Shown in pieces: positions 44,745-54,933 of a DNA stretch of 64,000 nucleotides. The notes under the pieces were generated by a model. The model saw only the letters and a list, made by a program, of their open reading frames with translations. It made no database searches and was not told the origin of the DNA. Location of the stretch: positions 1,814,186-1,878,185 of the forward strand of contig JAKSZT010054565.1 of NCBI GenBank assembly GCA_026826555.1. The letters run 5' to 3'. Each line of letters opens with the position of its first letter. Within the stretch, counting starts at the first letter, position 1. The DNA is from Tolypeutes matacus. Taxonomy: Eukaryota; Chordata; Mammalia; Cingulata; Chlamyphoridae. A program made the translations under genes and the position numbers.

Positions 44745-46270
44745 GGGGCACGTGGGCATTTGTTAGGTTTTAATATTGTTTTGTGTAATTGTTAGGCATT
44801 ATCAAAGCAATGCATGTACATAGTTCAAAAAGTCAAATATTACCAAAAGGCTTATAATAAGTACAGTCGTTCTACCTGCCTACACCCAAATCTTGCTGCC
44901 AGAGAAGACTTTTACCCCCTATATGTGCTCCTCCAGTATTTTCTTCCATGATTCCAAGCCACATGCTGACACTGCCTCTTCTTCATTCTTCTGGTCTTTT
45001 GCCTCTATTGATGTGCCTCCATGTCCCAGCTTTCCCACACCTCCCCCTCCCTTTCCCACCATTCTCCATTGCGCTTTTGATTGAAACTATGGTCAATGTT
45101 TATGTCATTGTGATTAAGCGAATATTATTTACTGCAGAGTCAAGAGGTATACTCTGATCTCATCTTCTTTCTTGTCTAACCTTCTCCTCTAGAGTTAGCA
45201 ATTGAATCATTTTTTATTTTCAATGTATCTATCACTAATTTTTTCCCACATACTTTGACAGCTCTGCCGGCAGCCCATCAACAATATTTCTATGCACTCT
45301 AGTGTCACAATTCCCAAACTGCATCAAGTCACCCCAGGGTACTGTAGTGAGCTCATGGGAGTGCCGTGGGATATTTTAAATTTTCAAGAGAAACAGTGAT
45401 ACTTGACATTTGTCAGAGACCACAAACTACCAGTACAAGGTATTTCACTACAACATTAGAGTACACCACATTCCTTTTGATGATGTCATATCTTTGCAAA
45501 GCTGGGTTTTCAGCAGATGCTGTGATAAAAAGCAAATACTGGGCAAAAATCAATGTGAAACAGAAAATAAGTGTGGAGGGGCACAATCTGATCCGAAGGT
45601 CTGAGAAGCTGTAGAGTGTCCAACAGGGGCACACATCCCAGTAGGAAGTAATTGCAGTTATTTCAGAATGAAATAAAAATATTTTTTTCTTTCCATTTAT
45701 GTGTACAATTTCTTAAATGGCTAAGTTGTTAGGACATAGTACTTATGAAGCCATTTGGCTCTCTTATTGAATAAACAGAACTGTTGAGTATTTCTTGTAG
45801 TCTAGGGGCACCAAGAAAAATTACTGAGACGCCAAGGACTCCATGAACCAAGAAAGTGTGGGAAACTCTGCTTGAACACTTCAGTACTATTTTTTCCTGA
45901 GGGCTTCCCTCCTGGAGCCTTCTTCCTCTCGCTGCAATCTGCTGTAAAGCTGTCACCTTGGGACCAGCCTTCATTTCTCTCCTGTGAGGAGTCCTCTTTT
46001 GCCTGGATCCCATGATGCCATTTTTGTTTTTTTCTCATTTGGCTGGAGCATGGTCTCCAGTTCCATGTTCTTCAGCTTCCTGAGGAGGGGTATATGGAAA
46101 GTCAACATTTTTAGTACTTGAAAGTCTGAAAATGTCTTTATTCAGCTCTCATTCTTGATTGATAGTTTGGCTGAGTATAGAATTTTAGACTGAAAATAAT
46201 TTTTGCTCAGACTTTTAAAAGCTTTGGTCCATTGTTCTGGCTTTTTATATGGTCGTTAAATGCCTGATGC
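44745..46270. repeat. Old L1-3'-UTR-like repeat, split by a hAT element
   Basis: AGTTCAAAAAGTCAAATATT and AAAAGGCTTATAATAAGTAC near 44830, and after the hAT element GAAAATGTCTTTATTCAGCT, TTGGCTGAGTATAGAATTTT and GGTCCATTGTTCTGGCTTTT near 46130-46245, resemble old L1 3' UTR text (ATGTCTTTATTTTGCC..., GCTGGGTATAGAATTCTAGG). Family and strand are not firmly set. Confidence 0.5.
45306..45870 (+). mobile_element. Internally deleted hAT (Charlie-like) transposon with transposase C-terminal remnant
   Basis: Ends form imperfect inverted repeats: CACAATTCCCAAACT at the left and the complement of the right end CAGAGTTTCCCACACT. Inside, 45486-45611 encodes SYLCKAGFSADAVIKSKYWA and continues to IRRSEKL before a stop. 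This matches the hATC dimerisation end of Charlie/ZBED-type transposases (form YLCE.AFSAL..IKTKY...LNVE...RISKL) in frame. Only this C-terminal piece of about 42 residues survives; the zinc finger and catalytic core are missing. The flanking eight bases do not match (TCTAGTGT, CTTGAACA), so the TSD is lost or the ends are slightly off. Confidence 0.75.
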
Positions 46271-46829
46271 CTTTCTAACTCCCAGTTCTTTGCAGGACAT
46301 CTGCTGCGGGCAGGGTTCCCCAGGAAGCAGACTCTAAGGCAGGGTTGAGCAAGCAAGATGTGTATTAAGGCTTGCCCTCAGGACCAACGTTTCTAGAAGG
46401 AAGAGAAAAGAAGCAGGTTTGAGCACCACAGTCCCAACAGCAGCCTAGCTGACCCCGTGGGAACTCTGGAGCTGGAATGACTTTTCAGAGGTGTCCTGAA
46501 ATGAGCCAAGATGGCCTGGCCTTCATACTCCTGCTTCAGACAGACATTAGATGTGGCTCACCCTGGGAAAAGCATGACCTTGAGTAAGAGATTCTCTGCA
46601 GCAGAAATCTCTGAAGAGCTGGAGGCTGCTTGCTGACACCTGGGACAACATGCCCTCCCTTGAAGACACACCTGGGCAGCACATACCAGGGTCCACCACA
46701 ATGTCTGGACCTTTTTTTCTCACTTAAAGCTTTTAGGACCTCTTTCTTGTCCCGATCACTTAAAAATGTTACTTTGACGAGTCTTGAAGTAGATATACTT
46801 CATTTCTTGTGCTGGACACTTCTTGGGCT
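46271..46829. other. Unassigned old repeat and unique sequence
   Basis: 46305-46400 (GGTTCCCCAGGAAGCAGACT, AGATGTGTATTAAGGC) shares its plan with 19690 and 38075. The remainder is unassigned. No gene seen. Confidence 0.35.
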
Positions 46830-47186
46830 ATTTATTTATTTATTTCTCCCCCATCCCTCGTTGTTTGCGCTCGCTGACTGCTCTCTGCATCTGTTCGTTG
46901 TGTCTGCTCTGTGTCTGCTAGTCTTCCTTTTTGGGAGGCACTGAGAACCAAACCCGGGACCTCGCAGGTGGGAGGGAGGTGCCTAATTGCTTGAGCCACA
47001 TCCACTCCCTGCTTGTGTCTCTCGTTGTGTCTCCTCATTGTGTCAGTTCATTGCTCCAGCTCGCTGCACCAACTCCTTACGTCAGCTCACTGTTTTGCTC
47101 ATCTTCTTTAGGAGGCCCCGCGAACTGAACCCAGGACCTCCCATGTGGTAGGCAGGTGCCCAACTGCTTGAGCCTCATCCGCTTTC
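46830..47186 (-). mobile_element. Dimeric DAS-type SINE, minus strand, with TSD
   Basis: On the plus strand it opens ATTTATTTATTTATTTCTCC and contains two reversed B boxes, GAACCAAACCC near 46946 and GAACTGAACCC near 47123, with GCTTGAGCCACATCC and GCTTGAGCCTCATCCGC at the reversed unit starts. The TSD CTTCTTGGGCT lies at 46819-46829 and 47187-47197. Confidence 0.93.
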
Positions 47187-50100
47187 CTTCTTGGGCTTTT
47201 AAATCTAGAGAATGATGTCCTTCAGTTCAAGAAACAATCTGATATGATTTATTTAATTTCCTTCCATCTGTTTTCTCTGTTCCCTTTTTTTGGAACTCCC
47301 ATTTGGTCAGGTAGAGTGAGCTTCTACATTTCATATCTTTCTGGCCTCTTGGGAAGCTGATCAGGCAGTGTCTAGGATTTTCTCTCAGGGATGGCCCAGT
47401 TACTCCAGGAAGAACCATCTGGTAGGCTAGCAAGGGATGTGTGTGTGTGTGTGTGCATGTCTGTGCAGACATCTGTGTGGGTGTTTATGAGGGGGAGAGC
47501 CTCATACCTGGCAGGTGGAGGGGGATGGGGGCCGGCAGCTCTCACTGTTCCCCAGGCCTCTGCTGTGTCTGGTGCCCCAAGATTCAATTACTTGGTTCAA
47601 TTTCTCCAGAAAATGAACCTCCAGCCCCTTGGCTCCTGGCTTCATAGGCAAGAGAAAGGACCTGTGCTGCCCAATGTGCTGTTTACAGCTCTCGAACCAC
47701 TTCCCCTGTGTTTAGCCTCCCCCCTCCCCTTTCCCCTCCAGTGCTAGGGGGAGGGAGGCTCCTGTGGTTAAGGACCCACGCTCACTGGTGTTCCCTCCAG
47801 GGGCCCCTTTCCCTGCTCTGCCCTGCCAGCTTGCACGCCTCCCTCTACATTCTGCCTTCCAAGATCATTGCAACCCCTGGCCACCTTCTGCCTTTGTCTT
47901 TGTTACTTAAAATTGCTTCACTTTCATGGTGGCAGGTGGGAGGAAGAGGAGAAAATGCCCGCGGCCAAGCTACTGGTTTTTAAAAGGACCGCAGGGTTTT
48001 GCTTCTCTTTAGCCTCTCTTCTCACTGCAAGGCCACACACACTGTTAGCATTTGTGTTCTTCTCTGAATTGGCTCTCCTGGTCAGTAGAAATGGTGGGGC
48101 AGGAAGTTTGCAAGGTTTTTGCCCACCCAGTGCCAAGCAATGGTGAGAGGGTATTCCCTGGACTGCACTTAGGGGAAAGTGAGTCAAATGGGATGTTTGG
48201 GCTCCCAGGCATGTTACAGGAGGGGAGGCTGAGTCCCGAGCAGGGAAGAGAGGTGGCAGAGCTGGGGCCAGAACTCAGCCCCCTTGGAATTCCAGAGCGG
48301 CCTGCTGCTGCCGCTTTGCTCTGAGTCCAACCTGCCTTGAACCAAACCCACGAATAGCAGGCGCCTCTGGTGCCGGGAGGGTGCCGCAGGCATCTGAGTT
48401 CAAGAGGAGTGGAGCCTCTCCTCCGAGCAGGGCTCGGGCCGTCTCGAGCTTCCTGGTGTCCAGTTGCACACGGTGTCAATAGCACCCTCCCCAGCTGAGA
48501 GAAGGCGTCCCCCTTTTCCCTTGTTTGGTGTTTAATATCGAGTTTCAGCCCGCCTCAAGATCGCAGCTGCTGTCAAAGGACCTACAGGAAAATCCGTTTT
48601 TATTGAAGCTGAAAAGGTCAGTTTTCTTGGACGTCTCCATGGTGAAAATAATAAATGCAGCACATTTAGACCCCATATGATATTTAGGTTCTCCAGCGGA
48701 GTGACCCCTGGGAAAAAGGCACCTGAGATTTTAATTAAGTTTCCCACCCTTCTGGGCAACAGTCACTGTAGAAAAGGCCGGCTGGTGGGCCTTTCCCCTC
48801 CCTGGGTGACAGGCTAGGGGGGACCTGATGCCTCACCCACTGGGTCTGAAATGCAGCCCGGCCCTTAGGAGGCTTCTGATGGACCTGAATCTGCAGAAGG
48901 GTGGGTTCTCTCCTCTGCCTGCCCAAAACCAGAGGCAGCCAAGGCTCAGCTTGAGGGTAAAGCCCGCCTCTGGTCCCTGAGGACTCTCCCTCTCCCTGGG
49001 GCAGCTGAGGAGTCCTGAAATTAACCAATGATGGCCTGAGAGCAGAGGCTGGGGTGAGGGGGGTAACCAAGTGGGCAGAGAGAGAAACTGAAAGGGCAGG
49101 AGCAGGAGCAGGGCAGCTGAGGGTTTGGGGAGAACATCCAAGGCCAGCTTGGCATTTACGCCTTCAGAGGTAATTATTCTTCATTTATCCAAGAGATCAG
49201 ATCCAGCTACGAGCTATCTCCTGATGATTTTAAATTAATTTGGCCTGGTATGCAGTGAATCCTTCCAATCTACAGGCTTAGAGCAGGCTTCGATTCAACT
49301 ACATTTTCTTCTGTTTTATTTTTGGAAGTTTTCTGGTTTTTCCATGAATTGGGTTCTGTTCTTTAGCCTTATGGGATTTCCAATATCTCTTTTTCACACA
49401 CGTTGCTCTCTGTCTGAGCTTCATTCTGAAAGAGGCCCTCACACTCACTGTCCATGAGCCAGTCGTCCGCTGGGCCCCTCCTGATCTTGACCATCTCTGA
49501 TGCCTTTTTAAATTCTGCTATGGTGCTACTTGTGTCCTCAGATTGTTTACCTGACTTCCGGATCCATTTTGACCTTGACTTGTAGTCTTTTCTTCTTCTC
49601 TTGGCCCTCAGAGTCAATATTTTCATTCTGAAAAAAAATCTACATTTGTCTCTTGGAGTAAATATTTTCAAAATTCTGTTTTTTGTCCTTCCTTTATTTA
49701 AACAATATAGTTTTCTTTTCCTCCCACTTCTTGGCCAAGTATTGTTATGGCTATGTTCATTCAGATGCCCCACTTCATTTTGCAAATGAGGGTCTCCCTC
49801 TTATTCAGAAGAGGGGTCCCTGAGGACAGGCTGAGCTCACCCACTGGTGAAGGAAGGGCTGGAGAAGAGACCCACAGGATTCTGCCCAGACCCAGCCCAG
49901 GTGCCTTGCGGCTGGTGGGCCATTCACAGGTGGTCCGTGGGGGCTAAAAACGTTCACCCATAGCCCACCCTTGTATCTCACCCACCTCTCCAGGTTAGAG
50001 GGGCTCGGGAAAGAGTTCTTCCACACCACGAAGTGCCCCGACTGTGTTCACCAGGCAGGGACTGAGGCCTCAGAGGACCCTTAGGACATGGTGGGCACTG

Positions 50101-50599
50101 GCCCCACCTCCCCCAGGGCTGCCCTGCTGCACACCTCAGCCTGGAGAAGAGGGGCGTGCATGATGCCCCCAGATTTTCCTTTCCTTTCCTCCCCCTATGC
50201 CACACTGTCGCTCAGGAAAGTTCTGTTGGTCTACTTCGGCAACCTCCCCGCCCTGGCTTCAGCTGTTCCGAGCCTGGTGGAAGCTCCTCGAAGCTTCTGG
50301 CACACGGCTGGTGCCCTCCTTGAGTTTCCGCTGGACTTCTCTAATTTTTGTTTTCTTTGTTTCATTTTTCTCCTTTCACGGAGGGAGATTGGAGGTCTTT
50401 TTCTCACACCACCACCTTCCTTCACGTCTACATCTCATTCCTGTAGGTCACACGCGCCAGGTCGGTTATGACCCTTTGAATAATTCTTACACACACGTCT
50501 ATAATTGCTGAGGAACTTGGTGAATAAGTTTTCCAGCTGAAACCTTAATGAGAGACAAAAACTACTTTTTTTGTGATAAGGCTGATTGCATAGATTTGG
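47187..50599. other. Unique stretch with AT-rich conserved-looking blocks
   Basis: A (GT)n microsatellite lies at about 47438-47454 and a MIR scrap at about 48215-48285 (GGCAGAGCTGGGGCCAGAAC). 48500-48760 (GGTGTTTAATATCGAGTTTC, ATAATAAATGCAGCACATTT, GAGATTTTAATTAAGTTTCC) and 49140-49370 (AGGTAATTATTCTTCATTTA, GATTTTAAATTAATTTGGCC) are AT-rich and repeat-free, possible noncoding regulatory blocks. A 138-codon minus-strand frame at 49369-49785 starts at TTG, not ATG, and has no recognised domain. No gene is called. Confidence 0.35.
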
Positions 50600-50795
50600 G
50601 GAATGTGGAGATAAAGAAAGCTCAGTTTCTTCATCTTAAGATGGGAAAACTAACAGTACTTACCTGAGAGGTTCTGTGGCTTAAATTAATTAAGACCATC
50701 AATACCTGGGAAGCCTTTGAATCAGGCCTGGCACATGGGAGAGATCAATAAGGGGTGTTTAGCATCACTTATTATAATAATGATTATTGCGCAGC
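50600..50795 (-). repeat. MIR SINE, minus strand
   Basis: CTCAGTTTCTTCATCTTAAG, ATGGGAAAACTAACAGTACT, TGGCTTAAATTAATTAAGAC, GGCCTGGCACATGGGAGAGA and TTATTATAATAATGATTATT follow the antisense MIR consensus over most of its length. Confidence 0.92.
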
Positions 50796-51509
50796 GACTG
50801 CCTTGCTTAAACTGCTACACCATGGTTAAATCACATTTCTTATTTATGTGATGTATGCAGCGACCCAAAAATACAAAAGGCCCAAGGATGGGATTATCCT
50901 CTTACCTCAGATGCAAGGCACTGAGAGCTTTTACTAAGTGTGTTGGTGGATAGGCATACCACTTTGGAAGTGAGAAACCCGCAGTAATACTTAGGTTCAT
51001 CCTATAAAACTAATCTTGCCCCAAACTCTTTTGAAAAACAAGTTTATTATACACACACACACAATCTCCAAAATAGTCACTTTAGAGAAACTAATTTATA
51101 CCCAAGTTTGAAAGCCCTTTCGATCATATTGAACTTGATTTTGTGTCCTTAGGGACCCAGAGTCAACAGGCCCTTATATCCCACAGAGCCTCTGAGGTCC
51201 TAGAACACAGGCCCACAGGTAATAGTCAAATTAGGAGATTTTTTTTCTCTGAGCACAATTTGAAAATAGTGACAACCATGGAAACAAGGATCCATGGCCT
51301 AGGCCTGTGACATAAGGAAAACACGTGCATTTTCCAGCAACACAGGCCTCCCAGTCAGAACCAAGAATGATCTCTTTAGCTCTGGACTCTGGGCTGGATG
51401 GAGTAGACACCACAAGGTCCCTGCCTGCCCCTAATCTCTGGCTGGAGAGATAGGAGAGGAGGGCTGCATGGTGGAGGTGGCAGGTAAGGCTCAGGTGATC
51501 TCAGTACAG
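50796..51509. other. Unique sequence, no gene seen
   Basis: A short (AC)n run lies near 51052. No exon or other repeat recognised. Confidence 0.3.
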
Positions 51510-51640
51510 GCTACAGCTCTGATCACACCAGCTGTGTGGCCACAGGCAGCCACACGACCTCTCTGAGCCATGGTTTCCTGGTCTGTGAAATGGCTCACAG
51601 GCCCCTGCTGGGTAAAGAGGGCTACTGCACGTAGTGGGCA
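51510..51640 (-). repeat. MIR SINE, minus strand
   Basis: CACACCAGCTGTGTGGCCAC, CACGACCTCTCTGAGCCATG and GTTTCCTGGTCTGTGAAATG match the antisense MIR form (AGCTGTGTGACCTTGGGCAA ... CTCTGAGCCTCAGTTTCC). Confidence 0.88.
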
Positions 51641-52022
51641 CTGTGGGTCCTGCCCTGTGCTTCCTGCCTGTGCTTCCTCGCCCTTTCCCTCTGGCCCAGC
51701 TGGTCACCCAGTTGTCTGCACTCGTGTCTCCACTTCCTCCCCTCCTGAACCCTCTTGGTTCACTCAGTTAGGTTTCTGTGCCCTGGCCAGGCTGTTGGCC
51801 CCGTAGTTGGCAGGCTCACTTGCGTAATCAACAAATCCCTCGGCCACCCCTCAATTCCCAGCCCTTCCATCCACTTCAGCCCCGAGGAGGGAAGAGGAAA
51901 CAGAACTCAGCTGATCCTTTCAGCCACCAGGAAAGATTCTTTAGACCCATGACCAACCTTGTCACCACACACAAACCAGCAAGCCATTAAGAAGGGAGCA
52001 AGCATTACTTAAATAAAAAAAA
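51641..52022. other. Unique sequence, no gene seen
   Basis: C/T-rich unique sequence ending in an A-rich run at about 52013-52045 that leads into the L1. Confidence 0.3.
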
Positions 52023-52039
52023 AAAAGAAAGAAAAGAAA

Positions 52040-53000
52040 AGAACAAATATTAGAGAGGATGTGGAGACATTGGACATCTCATGCATTGTTGGCAGGAATG
52101 TAAAAGGGTGCAGCCACTGTGGAAAGCAAGATGATGATTCCTCAAAAAGTTAAATCTAGAATTACTGTCTGACTCGGTAATTCCACTCCTAGGTACATGT
52201 CCAAAGAAAGGAAAAGCAGGGCTTCAGACAGGTACTCGTACTCCAGTGTTCAGAGCAGTACTGCTCACAATGGCCCAAAGGTGAAAACAACCCAAGTGTC
52301 ATCGACAGATGAGTGGATAACAAAAACGTGGTCCATACACGCAGGAAAAATTACTCGGTCATAAGAAAGAGTGGAGTTCTGAGACATGCTGTTAGATGGC
52401 AGAACCTTGAAAGCATTATGCTCAGTGAAATAAGCCAGGCACATGAGGATAAATATTGTCTGATGTCACTTTTTTTTTTTTGGGGGGGGGGTTATTTATT
52501 TATTTTTAAAGATTTATTTATTTATTTGCGCCCCCTCCCCCCGGTTGTTTGCTCTCTGTGTCCATTTGCTGTGTGTTCTTCTGTGTTTGCTTGTCTTCTC
52601 TTTAGGTGGCACTGGGAGCCAATCCTGAGACCTTCTGGAGTGGGAGAGAGGCACTCAATCTCTTGTGCCACCGCAGCTCCCTGGTCTGCTGCATCTCTTA
52701 TTGTTTCTCCTTTGTATCTCTTTTTGGTGTGTCATCTTGCTGCGCCAGCTCTCTGCTTGGGCCAGCTCACCACACGAGCCAGCTTGCCTTCACCAGGAGG
52801 CCCTGGGAATTGAACGCTGGACCTCCTATATATATATATGGTAGACAGGAGCCCAATTGCTTAAGCCACATCTGCTTCCCTGATGTCACTCTTAAGAATG
52901 ACTAGGAATAGCATAATTGCAGAAATAGAAAGTAGATTAGGGGTTATCAAGGGATGGGGAGGAGGGAAAGGAAGGTGTTTATTAGTAAGTTTTTTTAAAA
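52040..53000 (+). mobile_element. L1M-type LINE 3' end, split by a SINE
   Basis: GAGAGGATGTGGAGACATTG, GCATTGTTGGCAGGAATGTA, GGTAATTCCACTCCTAGGTA, GTTCAGAGCAGTACTGCTCA, CAGATGAGTGGATAACAAAA, CTCAGTGAAATAAGCCAGGC are standard L1 ORF2-end and 3' UTR landmarks in sense. The text resumes after the SINE with GAATGACTAGGAATAGCATA and AGAAATAGAAAGTAGATTAG. Frames are broken throughout. Confidence 0.88.
52471..52880 (-). mobile_element. Dimeric DAS-type SINE, minus strand, with TSD
   Basis: The plus strand opens with T and G runs and GATTTATTTATTTATTTGCG. Reversed unit signals are GGTGGCACTGGGAGCCAAT near 52603, GCCACCGCAGCTCCC, GAATTGAACGCTGG near 52807 and GCTTAAGCCACATCTGCTTC at the end. A TATATATATATA run interrupts the last unit near 52830. 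The TSD TGATGTCACT lies at 52461-52470 and 52881-52890. It inserted into the L1. Confidence 0.93.
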
Positions 53001-53091
53001 AAGAAAGAAAAGATGGAGGAGGAGGAAGAAGCGAGAAGGGGGAGGGGAGGGGAAGGGTGGGAAGGGGGAGGGGAGGAGAAGGAGAAGGGAG
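52998..53091 (+). repeat. 94-nt polypurine tract
   Basis: An almost unbroken A/G strand with only three pyrimidines (at about 53014, 53032 and 53058). It contains GGAGGAGGAGG and repeated GGGGAGGGG-type blocks, able to adopt triplex (H-DNA) or G-quadruplex structures. Confidence 0.9.
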
Positions 53092-53329
53092 CAGGTCTTC
53101 AGTGCAGGCTGTGAGCTGCCCGTCCCTCCATGGCATGGCACAAGAGTGCGCAGGTATGTTCTGTGCCCACGAGGCAATCTCTCAAGCCCTTAGCACAGCC
53201 TATTCCCTTGACAGAACTGACACTGACAGGTCAGAGGGCCAACGTCAAGGAGGGCAGGCAGCAGCACGTCGGGCCAGTGCCCTCTCTCTGTTCCCACCCT
53301 CCTTAGTTGCAGCTTTGGGTACCTCGTGG
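53092..53329. other. Unique sequence between simple repeats
   Basis: No exon or repeat recognised. Confidence 0.3.
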
Positions 53330-53690
53330 CTAATGCAGACAGTGGTTCCTGGATCAGGAAACACAGGTACCATGTGCACACAGATACAGGCACCAACATA
53401 CCTACCTGTACACAAACTCACACCTCCAGATGTGTGCAGATCTGCACCTGCTTGTGCGTGCGGACTTGTGTGTGAATGGTTCTGTGCGTTCTCTTGTGTA
53501 TGTGCCCAGCTGTGGACACGTGTGTGCCTGTGCATGTGTGTACATGTGCCTGTGCATGTTTGTGTGTGTGAAAACGTGTGCACAGGTCTGTATGCCTGCA
53601 CACTCACAGAGATGCACCTCTACACACCATACACAGGCACACCCCTGTGCACACACTCAGGGACACAGGTATTTGAGCACCTTTCCTGCT
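53330..53690. repeat. Cryptic CA/TG-rich low-complexity stretch
   Basis: CA-rich at 53360-53440 (ACACAGATACAGGCACC), TG-rich at 53450-53600 (GTGTGCCTGTGCATGTGTGT), CA-rich again at 53600-53680 (ACACACTCAGGGACACAGG). Units are irregular. The long open frames in several phases here are due to the repeat, not coding. Confidence 0.8.
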
Positions 53691-54034
53691 TGCAGGGTCC
53701 CTGAGTCTGCCCTGGGCCTGCTGGCGCCCCTCCTTCTTGGCCCTGTGAGGGTCAGGCGTGGGGACGGGCTGGCTCTCATTAGGTGCCCTCTCACCCCCGC
53801 AGCCCTGCTGAGCCCGGCCTGGGCTGTCCCAGGAGGCAGCTGCTGTTATTTAGTTTTCCATTTTCTTCCCTCACCAAGGAAACCTCAGAAACCTGAGCTG
53901 CCCAAGGGTACAAACTGTGTAGCTGTAAGGGATTCATTTTAGAACCTCCAGTGCTGGTGTTAGACTGTGTTGATTGCAGGGTGTCAGACTTGATTAAAAA
54001 AACCCGTGTTTGGTCTAGACTGGATCTATTGGTG

Positions 54035-54350
54035 AGCTCACACATACACACACACACACACACACGTATGAGCCTGCACAGTCACATACAAATCCTCATA
54101 TGCATGCTTGAGCACACATTCACACAAGGACTCGCACTCACCCATGAAAGTTGCAGACACGTACACCTGCTCACACAGACAGGAGCACACACATTTTCAC
54201 ATGCACAAACATGCACAGACCCACATACACACATGCACAAATACCCAAGCATGTACATACATGCACATCCACAAGAGCACACACAGACAAGCACATATTG
54301 ACACGTGTGCACATGTAAACACACACAGAAATAAGCATGCATGCACACGC
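54035..54350 (+). repeat. Cryptic CA-rich low-complexity stretch
   Basis: Starts with a clean (CA)n at about 54040-54064 and continues as irregular CACA/GCACA units such as CATGCACAAACATGCACAGA. It is similar in makeup, on the same strand, to the CA-rich parts of 53330-53690, and complementary to its TG-rich centre. Confidence 0.85.
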
Positions 54351-54689
54351 ATGCACTCCAAAGTGCTGGTAAGAGGCTGGGAGAGCCCTGCAGCAGGTTT
54401 GGAAAACCTGCCTGGTCTTGTCCTACATCCTTGTTCCAGGGTGGGATCCTTTGCTAAATAAACAGGAGTCGCTGCTCCAAAAGAAGGGAAGTAGAAAACC
54501 CTGATTCCATCTTCCATTTTTCACAGGCCTGCCTGCTGGCCTACCCCTTCTCCCTGGGCTTCCTCCCTGCCCCCACCATCCACACTCCATGCTCCCCCCA
54601 GAGGGTTCCAAACCCCAGCTCTGAGGTAAAGAGATGCCCTAAGGAGGAAAGCTTGGACTTGACCTGACGCTCTGCCTCACCCCAAATTG
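54351..54689. other. Unique sequence, no gene seen
   Basis: C-rich unique sequence with no exon or repeat recognised. Confidence 0.3.
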
Positions 54690-54933
54690 TCCCCCAACCA
54701 AGATACCAAACTGTGCTCCAGGCACTCAAAGCTCCTCTCCCTTCCACAGAACTCAAGGTGTGGGGTGTCCACATATAGTCACTCTTCTGCCCTGCCAATC
54801 ACATTCCCACTCCAAACTCCTATGCACCTTTCAAGGCCCACTTGGATGGTTCCTTCTCCAACCCTCCTACACAGGCATGCTGGTTCCCCTTCCTCTATGC
54901 TTCCTGAGCTGGAGACATACCTCTGCTATCATT
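54690..54933 (+). repeat. L2 fragment
   Basis: CACATTCCCACTCCAAACTC, CTATGCACCTTTCAAGGCCC and ACTTGGATGGTTCCTTCTCC resemble the L2 3' region (form CCTTCAAGGCCCAGCTCAAATG...CCTCCTCC). Confidence 0.6.

Noticed and set aside
53430..53942. 170-codon Cys/Val-rich frame and the His/Thr-rich frames near it
   Set aside because: They are produced by TG/CA low-complexity repeats, and similar frames exist on the opposite strand.
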